32,840 nucleotides of DNA from Conidiobolus incongruus B7586. Lineage: Eukaryota; Entomophthoromycota; Entomophthoromycetes; Entomophthorales; Conidiobolaceae. The position numbers and the translations under genes are program-made. This document shows positions 21,918 through 32,667 of this stretch, one piece after another. Under the pieces are notes generated by a model that saw only the letters and a program-made list of their open reading frames with translations, made no database searches and was not told where the DNA came from. Location: positions 1 to 32,840 of the forward strand of contig JNEM01013997.1 of NCBI GenBank assembly GCA_000697335.1. The letters run 5' to 3'. How positions within the stretch are numbered: the stretch's first letter is position 1; every line of letters begins with the position of its first letter.

Positions 21918-24229
21918 AAATTATCGTTTAATATTTTCAAGTTAAAAATATATTTAAATTATCATGAATGATATGTGCTTTTATTTGATTAGCTATATTT
22001 AAGATCATTTTATCATAAAAACGGATAAATTATTACAAAAATATTTGTATATTTCCATATTCTTAAATAATCGTAATATATAATAACTTAACTTGATAAA
22101 GGGTGAATTCTTTATAATAATGAATTAATGCACAGATATCATATTTTAAATTATAGGGATATATGTTAAAATTGCCATTATGTCTATTAATAATTTTATT
22201 ATCGTATATTTAATAGCACTGATTTTTGAAACTTGGTTATAAAACAATACATCATAAATCAATATTTCTTCAAATATTAAGAACCTTTTATCCAACTTAT
22301 TGATAAATGCTATCATTATAATACCATGTTTTAACATTTCTCCTACTAGTTTTATTTGAAATTTATACAAATCAAAATTTTTCAAATAATTCTATTAATA
22401 AGTATTATAATTTCTTCTATATTTCGAGTGCGCATAATGCTCACTTATTAATAAATATATTCAAAAATAATTTGAAAATTTCAGATGATTTGATTGGTTT
22501 AAATACACTAATTACAAGCATAAAGTGCATTGAAACTATCGAAACAGATATGTAACATAATATTTGCTATAATCGTATATCAATGTACTCCAACAATGAT
22601 CTTGAATTTTAATGCAGATAAAGAAGAATATAAAACATTGAATTTAGTTCTACTCTTGAATATATTAAAATTCTCATTATTGATAATCTATTTATAAAAA
22701 ATATTTAGAAGATTACTTTAGGGTACATTTTAAATGATAAATATTTTAATATTTAAAAACAAAGAAATTAATAAACTGATTAGCATAGCATTATACTAGA
22801 GCTTGTGAAAATAAAAAATGCAAATATTGATATTCGGATAAATATATATTTCCTAGTTTGTTGAGTAAAAGGTTCAAATCAAATTTAAATTTTTTATGAT
22901 ATGTAGTATTAAGGTAATATTTTAAAAACACTGCCAAAACTAAATGAAATTTTGAAAAATATATAATTGAAATTAACTGTCAAAAATGAAATATTGAATG
23001 AAATGTCTGATTTCCATAATAAAAGTTGTAAAATTGCATAAAATTATTAACTATATAATATAATTAAATTAGTAGTTTAAACTGATGCAAAATAAGCCTC
23101 ATTTTAGCATTTCAATACTCTTTAGCATTAAACAAGTATTTTTCTATTTAGAATAATTAATACGTACTATTCTTAGTTCATATAAGTAAAATTGTATGAT
23201 TATATTTGTAAAATGCGTCTAATCAATTGTGCTCTAATGCATTATGTAAAAAAACTTTTGTTTAAATAACCGATTCAGGGATACATTATATAGTTAAAAA
23301 TTATAGTTATTTTTTGAGTCAGTATTATTTTACTACATCTTCGGTCAGCATGTATTTAAAATTGAATATTAATTATCCTAATTTCAATAATATTGAAACA
23401 TATTTAAATAAATTAACAATTGATAAAATTTGCATAAATTCAAAATAATTATTTTTAGTTATTGCATCGTTGTTAAACAAGATGACAAAAACTACAATAT
23501 ATGATGCTTAAAAGTAGTGCTTTTATTTATTGATATTCAATAATACGAATAAACAAATTTTTCACTTAATACAAATTATGAATTAAAGAAGAATATCTTC
23601 GGTTTAATTTTTAGAATTTAGATGCCTAAAATAACATTATATAATATATCAATTTAATATGTATTCAAATTTTGAAAAAATCTCTATTTTCAAAAATGTT
23701 ATAATTAAATAAGTTTTAAAATAATTAAATCATAAATAAACACTACAATTTTTAAGACGAAAATTTAAGATTGAATCATAGTATGAATAGAAACAAAAGT
23801 AATTTATTTACCGAAAGTTGATCTGAATAAATTAATTTTTAAAATATAGAAGATCACATTAATGTATTTAAATTTTTATTAAATTTTATTGAAAATCAAA
23901 TACTATTGACACTCAACTATTTTATTATTACATTAAAAATATATTTAAAATTGATCATGAACAAAGGTTTATTATGGAAAGGTAAATTGTAATTAACCTT
24001 AAATAATATTTTATTATTATCCATTTTCCAAAGAGTAAAAACTAAAAATTTGTAATATTCCTTTTGTTTTTCTGTTGATAACACATCAGATAAAATATTT
24101 AAATTTACAAATACTCATTGAAATTATGCCATATAAATTTTGTAGTTTTTTTGTAGAAAATTTATATTTAAATTTGTGTTATATATATATATGTATCTAC
24201 CCTTTAACTTATTTATGTTGAATATATTG
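21918..24229. other. AT-rich intergenic region, no gene seen
   Basis: More than 2 kb of very AT-rich sequence. The 79-codon minus frame at 22146-22385 is Ile/Leu/Lys-rich like random AT-rich translation and is not called. No repeat family, RNA gene or transposon recognised. Confidence 0.5.
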
Positions 24230-24534
24230 ATTATTGTCGTCGGCATGAGCTCTCCAAGAGCTACGGCAGTCATTCATCCAGTAGTGTAAGCTGTGACGGC
24301 TTGCAAAAACGAGCTAACAAAGAGGGAGTCATGCTCAACAAGTCATGGCACATTAGCAGTAGCTATTATGGGATCATATGGTTGAGTAGGATATGGAACA
24401 GTAAGGTTCATGTGAGGCAGAAAGAAATATTCTTTATCAATGTCAGATAGTTCATAACCAATTATAGGCATATGTAACAACGGATGTAATAGGAGCGAGG
24501 GAGAATTACTAAATTGAACATTTGTGGCATTATG
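24230..24534 (-). pseudogene. Decayed protein-coding fragment with two in-frame TGA
   Basis: A GC-elevated patch. One minus-strand frame reads as a normal protein over about 100 codons: HNATNVQFSNSPSLL, then PIIGYELSDIDKEYFFLPHM, NLTVPYPTQPYDPIIATANV, a TGA, LVEHDSLFVSSFLQAVTAYT, a second TGA, and MTAVALGELMPT. The frame is closed by TAG upstream (24535-24537) and runs into TA-rich DNA downstream. Both internal TGA could come from TGG or CGA by a single transition. No family recognised. It is either the remnant of a host gene or one internal exon set of a damaged gene. Confidence 0.5.
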
Positions 24535-25142
24535 CTAGTCATGGTTTCTATTTTAGAGCATGACGTTAAGAGAATGGAAAAGGTATATCGTTTCAGTCCT
24601 TGACACTTATCAATAAACAAAAAATTTTTAATAATGCCTTAGAACAGGATGAAGTATTATTGTATATGTTTTTTCTGCGATATTTTCTTTTGAAATGTAA
24701 ATGACTAATTTAAAATTTTATAGGCACAGAGATATAATTGATAAAATATTAAATAATAATCATTTGGTGAAGTGCATTGATTTGCTCAAAATACTACGAA
24801 TGATTTGATGATTTATATATAACAAAATTTCTCTTTTAAAATATATAGAAGTATTTCATTTCATTTTTAATGAACTTTGTATCATTTTAATTAGAATAAA
24901 TAATTGCTATAACACTGGCTTTCAATTACTTCCAGGAAATTTTGATTTAAAATTGAGTATTTAATTAAGCATCAAATTTAATATTAAGGAATATATTAAA
25001 ATTTATGTTTATTTGATTTATATAATAAATTAAATTGTTTTTCTGTGTTTTCATGGAATTTTGATTATTCTTTCCTAATAATTTCTAATCTTTCTTATAT
25101 TTTAAAAATTTCAAATAAAATTATTATATTATTTATATATTA

Positions 25143-25175
<33 letters not shown>

Positions 25176-27002
25176 TATTCAAATAATAAATAATTAAATA
25201 ATATTTAAATTAAATAACTTTATTATTTAAATAAAAGTCTTCAGTATGTTTTTAATTTATATAATGATTATTTTGATTGTTTTTATAAAAAATTACTATA
25301 AAATATAATATTTTATTTTGAATATTAATAATTTTTGGTATTGGATATATATGTATAATTTTTGATATTATATTCAATATATATAAAATATATATATCTA
25401 ACTTTTATAAATATATTAAAAATAATATAATTATAATTACATATATAATAATTTATTTAGTTATCATTGCATTTTGATTTATTTCTTAAATTAATATTAT
25501 TATAAAAATAATACTATTTTATTATAAAAATCTAATTATTATAGGATTTATCTTACCCTTAAATATTACTTTAATCTTACAAGTAAGCTATATAATAATG
25601 AATATCATAAGTATAAATATAGGTAGCTAATAGATCTTTCAAAAATAATAATATTTCTTTATAACTTAATAAAGCTTTTGATTTAGTATTATTATTTAAA
25701 AATAATATTTTGCTTGCTTCAGCTATTTATTCTATATATTGCTAGCAGTTGACATTATAATATTGGTATTTTCTTATATACAAAAATATTCTAATATTGA
25801 TATATTCCATAATTAAAATTTTGAATTATATTAATATTAAATATATATTTTGAAACATATTGTTTAATTATTAATAAATTGATAATATAAGTATCAATTG
25901 TTAACAATACATTATCCTTAATAAAATAAAACCAAATTATCATATATACTAATACCAATTCCTTAGTTTGAATTGTCTGAAATTATATTTGAAAACCAAT
26001 TTCTCCCTTCAAATTATGATATTATAAAATAATAAAAGCTCAAAGTGAATAGCTATCCCTTACATCCTTCGATACATTAAAAAATGAACAAGAGTTGTAT
26101 TCAGTTGATAATTTGTCTGTTTAATATTTAATTGTTATTTCATTTTTGATATAAATAAGGAATATGAAATATTATAAGACGTAAATATATTGACATCACC
26201 TCAAAATCATATTTGAATTGATTGGTATTTCAATAAATTGATATTTAATTGATTCAAAGTAAAAGTTAATATTTTTTACATTTACTTCGGGTAAATTTGA
26301 AGATTCAATGTAGTAGCATTACATATTATCAAAATTATCAAAGTTGATATTTTGATATTAAAGTACTAAATTGATTCAAGATATTATAAACTATGTTGAA
26401 TCTCATCTATGGTTTCAATAAAACCAAATTATAATTAATCTTTATTCTTGCCTTAGAATTCAAATATGTTGATAGAACATGTAATCAATTCCCAGTTGAG
26501 ATTCTCCAAAATTACTATAAACATGATAATAAACAATTTTATCCAAGTTGAGATTTCAAATCCAGATAATGACCAGCTTAAAGAAAATATATATTATTTG
26601 TTAAAACACTGTACCAATCCTAAAGTATAATTGGTGTAAATTTATACACCTTTTAGAGTTAACACCATTGCAAATCATATGATATTAGACCTAATGATTT
26701 TGATACAAAGCATTAAAATATGGAAATGTTCAAGAGAATAATCATATTTAAAAATAATTTGATTTAATTATTTGATAGATATATATTCAATGGTATTTAA
26801 AATCGAAAATGAATTTAGCGCTTCTTGTAATTTTAATATATGATATCTATGAAGGTGCAACTCTATTAAAGAATAAAAATTATCCATAGCCAACTTATAT
26901 AACCTATCGGGAATCTTTTTAGACGCCCTTCTGTGGGTTTATACAATCTATATCATATCCATCCTAATATTATATATCCTCTAATTAACACATTAACCCA
27001 TT
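24535..27002. other. AT-rich intergenic region, no gene seen
   Basis: Very AT-rich. Contains an ATT microsatellite (25143-25175) and a stretch near 25640-25740 with an isolated KAFD-like codon string, too little to call a retroelement. A less AT-rich patch near 26880-26960 shows no gene. Confidence 0.45.
25143..25175. repeat. ATT trinucleotide microsatellite
   Basis: Eleven perfect ATT units in a row within AT-rich intergenic DNA. Confidence 0.9.
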
Positions 27003-27397
27003 AACATCCTGTAACTACTAATGGATACTTTGTAATTACCAAAACTAACACTAATACAACTGCTACTACCACTGATGCTTATTCAACTTCAACTACTTTT
27101 AATGCTTACCTAACTACTATCAATCTCTCCACTGATGCATATCCAACTATAATTAATTCCAATGCTTACATAACCACTATAATTACCACTGATTCCTATC
27201 CCATTACTATAATAATGAGTATAACTTCATCCATTGGATACTTGCCCACCAGAATTAGAATCACAACAATAACTTTTTATCTTAACATCACCAAAACTAG
27301 GAACATTAAACCAACCATAATTGCTTACCTTACCACCCTAAAACAAGAGATACCAAACTTACTAAAGCTAAACTCCATCTTTTCCAGCAAAAACTAA
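27003..27397 (+). pseudogene. Degraded Thr/Tyr repeat reading frame
   Basis: The plus frame is open for about 131 codons from 27003 to the TAA at 27395-27397. An ATG occurs only at 27215, well inside. The translation shows a loose repeat with a Tyr every 9-11 residues preceded by Asn/Asp and Ala/Gly/Ser: NGYFVIT, DAYSTST, NAYLTTI, DAYPTII, NAYITTI, DSYPITI, IGYLPTR, IAYLTTL. Thr, Ser and Asn dominate. It looks like the eroded remains of a surface repeat protein of the same general kind as the Thr-rich gene at 19.5-21 kb, though the motif differs. No signal peptide is visible. A 5' exon supplying a start cannot be excluded. Confidence 0.4.
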
Positions 27398-28628
27398 GTA
27401 CACAAAGAACACAAAGCAAAATGAAAAATATAGACATGCCATTAAAATCCCAAAAAAAGAATGTGAATATTATTAATATAAAAGATATCTATTTAATGAT
27501 TCCTATTTAAGCACAAAGTTTATTTTAAATGTATATTATATAATTTTTTTATATCATTATTTATTTTTTTAAAATTCATAAAATATTTCAAGTTGTAGTT
27601 ATTTAAATATTTTTATTCTTTTTGAATTGGTTAAAATATAAAATTTCTTTTCGGTTGTCAAAATAAAAAGCCAGTGTTATTAGTGCATTAACAAGATTAT
27701 TTTGGATCTTATTATAATACGAATAGCTCAAATAATGAAAACATATACTTATTGTTTGGAGTTGTTAATTTTGTGGGGTTTGATAATCAATTTTGGCTTT
27801 ATCTTATATATTGCTAGAAATTTGAAGATCTTGAATTTTTCAATTAGAATCATAGTATAGTTTTTGAAATATGTGAATATGTAAAAAGGTTAGTAATTTC
27901 TTAAATTCAAGTAAGTCAATCAAAAAAATATTTCCAAAACTTAGTCATTCAATTGCAAGAAGATTAATTAGCCAATAATCATTCGGACGACAGAAGCTCT
28001 TTTACAAAGTTAAAGAAAATATGGAAATCAGGCAATATAATATTAAATGAAATTTAATTAGTCGATTTATAACCAATGATTTCGCCTCAATCTCTAATTT
28101 GATACAAATTTGTAATAGTTCAATCAATTTGTCGTAATTATTGATATTTTCTAAAAGTAAATTAATTTAAGTTTGAATATGAATAAATTGATTGAATGTA
28201 TTATAATTGGCAATTAATATGGCTAACTATAATATAAAAAATAAAATGAATAAGATTAATCCATGAACAGATTATATATAGTTATATGTCTACAATTAAA
28301 AAAATCACATAATTTATATCATATATCTATTATAATAAATTTAAATTAACTTAAAAAATGTTTACAAGTATTCGATTGTATTTCAAAACATTGATAAAGT
28401 TATTTAGTAGTCTCACCAGCTGAACATCTGAGACAATCAATATATATTGAAATGAAAATATTTGATACTTTCACGATTAATTATAAATTGACAATTTTAA
28501 AATTGAAAAAAATATTTTAGAAAATGATTCAAATATTTATATTTTGGTTAATTTTTAAAATATATGTTTTAAAAAAGCTATTAAGGTTTAAACATAAGAT
28601 AGTTTGAAACATCCAATATTATTTAAAA
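27398..28628. other. AT-rich intergenic region, no gene seen
   Basis: Uniformly AT-rich with no open frame of note. The right end is the 3' flank of the minus-strand gene at 28629-29483. Confidence 0.5.
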
Positions 28629-29483
28629 TTAGCATTTTATATATTGAAATACTGTAGCATTTTCAATATTCTCTGATAATCGCTGGCAACCACAGGAAGC
28701 TTTAACCCATTCAATACCAATATAATATCTACCACATCTCATCACATACATTCCTTTTTCTTGATGTTGAATAAAGGTAGCAGGAATTTCAGGTAAAACT
28801 TTATGGAAGACTACGCAATCACTGTCTACATCACGATATTTTCCTAATCCCAAATAACCATACTCCCTTGAATGGATGTAAATAGTATTGTTAATATTGA
28901 CAAATTTGAAAATTATTCCTAAGTTATACATTTCCAAGCTGAAGAATAGCTGATTTTCAAATTCAGTAACATAATCCTCACTACTTCCGTCAATAATCAT
29001 ATAGAATTCTGTGTCAGTGGCAAGTAGATCGTATCCTTCAATAGATATAAAAGTTTCAACTCTTTCAACTGTAATATTGATAGGATGCTGAATCTGATCT
29101 ATTTCTTCATTACTAGCAGTGCCATGACATTCCAATACTTGGACCTTCAAAGCAGAATCCATATCGCCAGTAATATTAAGACCATGATCAATATAACCCA
29201 TGTCATACTTCAATGTGTAGGAAAATTCTCCATTTTGTTCCAAAACAATACAAGAACCAAAATGACCCAAATCATCCGAAATTTTTAAAGAGCCATTGTG
29301 AATAATCATATACTTATTATCATATTTCAAATAAAATAAATTGTTTATTTTTTTAAATTGAAATTTTAAACCCTCTCTAAAGTGTGAAGTATCAATAACA
29401 ATTTGGTTCTTGTTCAATTTAAAAGATTTAAATTCACCACTAATAAATAAATTATATTCGTAATCTTCATTTATCCAAACCAT
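28629..29483 (-). CDS. Unrecognised 284-residue protein made of two similar halves
   Basis: Single exon, ATG at 29483, TAA at 28629-28631. No signal peptide or membrane segment; likely soluble and intracellular. Two halves align by eye: residues 38-48 (GLKFQFKKINN) with 189-199 (GIIFKFVNINN), each followed by a YIxxxxY-type strand, a Gly/Asp turn, a conserved Cys-x-Val (78-80 and about 229), and a late Gly-Tyr strand (MGYIDHG; then MYVMRCGRYYIG). Alternating hydrophobic and polar residues with regular turns suggest all-beta structure. Each half is about 140 residues, the size of one beta-trefoil, so a pair of trefoil-like domains (as in fascin- or ricin-B-type folds) is a reasonable but unproven guess. 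Cys residues cluster near the C-terminus (CGC at about 266-268, final Cys 284). Codon use is AT-rich but normal for the window. I do not recognise the family. Confidence 0.75.
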   Translation of the reverse strand: MVWINEDYEYNLFISGEFKSFKLNKNQIVIDTSHFREGLKFQFKKINNLFYLKYDNKYMIIHNGSLKISDDLGHFGSCIVLEQNGEFSYTLKYDMGYIDHGLNITGDMDSALKVQVLECHGTASNEEIDQIQHPINITVERVETFISIEGYDLLATDTEFYMIIDGSSEDYVTEFENQLFFSLEMYNLGIIFKFVNINNTIYIHSREYGYLGLGKYRDVDSDCVVFHKVLPEIPATFIQHQEKGMYVMRCGRYYIGIEWVKASCGCQRLSENIENATVFQYIKC

Positions 29484-30470
29484 TTTAAATAGAATACTAT
29501 TAATTTGCTAATCTATGTTAATTCATTTGGTATTTATAATAATATGACATTTTTAAAGCATCGTACTATTTAAGGTATCATATTTTATGAGAATTTAATA
29601 TCATTAATACACATAATTGTATTACAAATACAAATTAATGTAATTTGTAATATTACTCCTGATTTTAAATAAGATTTTTTTTTTGAGATTTCAAATCAAT
29701 AAACATTTTAATATATAATTAATAAAAATACAAGTATATATAAAATAATCAATACTCTGGTCTATAATGAATAAGTGTTTGTTATACTCTTGCCAGACTT
29801 GTAACATTTAAAAAACAAATCTTTTTATTAAGTATTTAAATTTGATATTTCATAAATTAAATTTATTTGTAAACCTTTCTTTCCTATAAGTTTATTTTTT
29901 AATTGCTTAAAGCAATCATAAATACTTTAGTTATAACATTGTGAATATACTAAATATGTTATCTATTTTGATCATTATTGATTAAAAAGTATTTTTTTTA
30001 ACTTAAACTTTATATATTTTATAGTTATTATACAAAATAATATTTGTCCTTAAATATTATTAAGAACACCAATTAAAAATAGGTTTTGTTTAAAAAAAGT
30101 ATATAAAGCTTACTTTGAGTTGATTTTGATTTAAAATATAAATAAGAATAGAATATACTTTTAAACTGATTATAATAATTTATATTTATTTTTAAATAAA
30201 ATATATATTTATAAAAGTTGGAAAAAAGGATTATAATTTAACTAGATATTTAAATTTTATAGTTTAATAGTAAATATATCTAAAAAATTGATATTTTATT
30301 AATTATAATAATTTGGTATAAAACTTTTGGTTTTTAATTATATCTTGATGGGTTTTAGTTAATAATAGTATTTTTAGCTTTTTTAAGCTTTAGTTAAATT
30401 ATAAAATATATATTATATATTTTTAATAATTGACTTAAATATAGAATATAATCAATATACTAATAATATA
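29484..30470. other. AT-rich intergenic region before the transposon cluster
   Basis: Very AT-rich. The first part is the 5' flank of the 284-residue gene. No gene, RNA or clear repeat is visible until the Tc1-related end sequence near 30471. Confidence 0.45.
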
Positions 30471-30980
30471 TATATTAACTTATAAAAATAAGTCATAAAA
30501 TTAAAAATATCAATATTTTCATTATTTTCTTAATTAACTTTTATTTAAATAAATTTATATAAAATTATGTAATTAATATATTTTTTTATTTATAATATAA
30601 AATATAAAGTTAAATTTGAAATAATATTTAATTAATATATTAAAATTAAAAAAATATTTAAAATAAGTTTTAAATTGATAGGTTTGATTATTAATAAAAG
30701 AATTAATATTTTATATATCTATCTTTTGTTTTTTTAATGATTTTAAATTTATAGGTTAAAAGATCAATTAGCTTTTTATACTAAACAAAACTAATATTAT
30801 TTTAAGCTTTATAAATATAATTTTAAAGTTGATTTAAATTTATTGCTAAAGGGAAACTTTAATTGATTTTTTTAATTAATCCTAAAGATATTTAATTGGG
30901 TTAAAATTAAAAAATTGAGTAATTTATTTTATAATGATTATTTTATTATTTGTAAGCTTATTTAATAATAAAAACTATAA
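30471..30980 (-). mobile_element. Old, truncated Tc1-like transposon fragment
   Basis: Starts with the outer end segment shared by this family (TATTAACTTATAAAAATAAG) and continues through an inner end segment (about 30625-30690). It then runs into sequence that matches, position by position, the transposase 3' part of the fuller copy at 31340-31590. For instance the stretches around TTGATTTAAATTTATTGCTA and TAATCCTAAAGATATTTAAT have clear counterparts there. Nearly all differences replace G or C by A or T. The fragment ends at 30980, where another copy of the outer end segment begins. It keeps no open frame and is clearly older than its neighbour. Confidence 0.7.
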
Positions 30981-31092
30981 TACACTAACCTATAAAAGTA
31001 AGTTATAAAATTAAATATATATATATTTTAATTAATAACTAAAATAATTATATATATTTATTTACTTGAAATTATAATATATAATTAAGATA
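30981..31092 (+). repeat. Orphan copy of the Tc1 outer end segment (about 111 bp)
   Basis: Begins TACACTAACCTATAAAAGTA and matches, in inverted orientation, 32556-32667, including the shared run TATAATATATAATTAA. A diverged copy follows directly from 31093. It therefore looks like a solo end left from another insertion, or a tandem duplication of the terminal segment. Confidence 0.7.
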
Positions 31093-32667
31093 TACACTAA
31101 CCCACAAAAATAAGTCATAAAATCAAAATCACCTATATTTTTACTAATAACTTAATTAATATTTAATGAAATAAACTTAAATTAAATAATTAACATCTAT
31201 TATATTTATTAGTTATATATATCATTAAATGATGATATTTAGCTATTAATTAGTTAAAATATAAACCCTTAAATTTTACCTAAGGTGAGTTATAAATTTG
31301 CAGGTTTTTGGTGATAAAAAAAAATTAAAACCTAGTATATCTACCTTTAGCTTTTCTAACTTCTTTAAGTTTGTGGGGTATAGAATCAACTAACTTCTTA
31401 TACTAAAAAGGGTTAATCTTGTTTTATACTTCTTGAACATATTCCCAAAGTTGATCTAAATTTTTTGCTAGGGGGAAAGCTTTAATAGCTTTTTTTAACT
31501 AATCCCAAAAGTGTTTAATTAGATTAAAGTTAGGAGAATAAAGAGGCTACTTTATAACTATTATCTTGTTTTTTTATGCTATTTGGTAGTAGAAGCTATA
31601 GTATAGTAAAAGGTATTATCTTGCTAGAAAATAACATTAGATTTATTTAACCTATATTATTCAATGGTTTTTTTTAATTTATTGTTTAGAATATTTTAGT
31701 ACATCTCAACATTAATTCCCCTATTAACTTTATAAAGATACTTTACACCTAAAGACAACATATATCCCTAAACAATAATTGACCCATCACTATACTTTTG
31801 GGTAAAATTAACATAATGGTTATAAAGTAGTTCTGCATCTTTTTTGAAACATCTAGCTTTTTTATCAAATCTACTAAAGTATATTTTTATTTTATTAGAC
31901 TAAATAACCTTACTCTAATTAGTTTCAATTCAACATCAATAGCAATATTTAAACTCTTACCTAACTTTATAGTGGGATTTCTTTAGTTAGGGGTGTTTTT
32001 TCTTGAGGTGTGAGTGGTATCTATGTTAATATAAAACACATATAATAGTATCAGTGTTAACTAATATTCTTGTATAGTTTTATAGTTCTTATTATATTTC
32101 TATAGTAGTACTATACTTGCTTGTATTAACCAACCTACAGATATACTTCTTATTATGTTTATCTATGATTTTAGTATACTTGAGTTTAAGTTTAAATGTT
32201 TCTTTATTGTTATTCTTAATAGCTTTAACTACAGTAGATTAGCTAACACTAGTAATTCTAACAATATCACAAGTTAATTTACCTTCTTTATAAAGTTGAT
32301 TAATACATAAGTAGATTTTTTTAGAGAGGGATTTAGGTATAATGATACTAATAAAACAAATTTAGTATATCTATAAAATATTATATAAAATAATAGCAAA
32401 GAAAGAAAAAGATATAGTTATATATTATTAAATATATCCTTTTATCTCAAAAACCTACAAATTTATAATTTACCTTAGTTAAATATTAAAGGTTAATATT
32501 TTTGCTAATAGTTTACTAAATATATTTAAATATATTTATCTATTATTAAATAATATACCTTAATTATATATTATAGTTTCAAGTAATCTAATATATACAA
32601 TTGTTTTAATTATTAATTAAAATATATATATTTTTGATTTTATAACTTACTTTTATAGGTTAGTGTA
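31093..32667 (-). mobile_element. Tc1-like (DD34E) DNA transposon, inactivated
   Basis: About 1.58 kb with long inverted ends, each made of an outer segment (31093-31197; 32556-32667) and an inner segment (31198 to about 31320; about 32430-32555). The inner part is clearest as TAAGGTGAGTTATAAATTTG on the left and its inverse near 32455-32478. The transposase lies on the minus strand between them, with an HTH region (KLTCDIVRITSVS...STVVKAI), a region corresponding to the first catalytic Asp, the FQQDN-type second-Asp motif, and SPxFNxIxHFWD near the C-terminus. From the second Asp to the third acidic position there are 34 residues, so it belongs to the Tc1 family. Comparison with the family suggests the first Asp is now Asn and the final Glu is now Lys. 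Confidence 0.85.
31325..32342 (-). pseudogene. Broken Tc1-family transposase
   Basis: Reads from about 32340 (Pro-Lys-Ser-Leu start) to a TAA at 31325-31327. The C-terminal part contains AKNLDQLWEYVQEV and YKKLVDSIPHKLKEVRKAKG, typical of Tc1 transposases. About twenty stops interrupt it and one single-base slip lies in an A run near 31583-31590. The stops fall at positions where the family has Gln (CAA/CAG to TAA/TAG) or Trp (TGG to TAG/TGA/TAA): for example the first Gln of FQQDN, the Trp of the VWG motif, the Trp before PPYSPD, and the Trp in HFWDWLKK. Other substitutions (Pro to Leu or Phe, His to Tyr, Asp to Asn, Glu to Lys) are also C-to-T or G-to-A. It cannot make active enzyme. Confidence 0.85.

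Noticed and set aside
22146-22385. 79-codon minus-strand hydrophobic frame
   Set aside because: Ile/Leu/Lys/Phe content is what random AT-rich DNA gives; no motif, no neighbouring support.
25671-25682. KAFD codon string in a context like a LINE reverse transcriptase motif
   Set aside because: A four-residue match with no supporting upstream or downstream RT blocks in very AT-rich DNA.
31325-32342. Alternative genetic code in which TAA/TAG encode Gln, since most stops sit at Gln positions
   Set aside because: Intact host genes here end with TAA and TGA in the normal way. Stops also replace Trp (including TGA), and other residues show the same C-to-T/G-to-A changes, so mutation explains it better.
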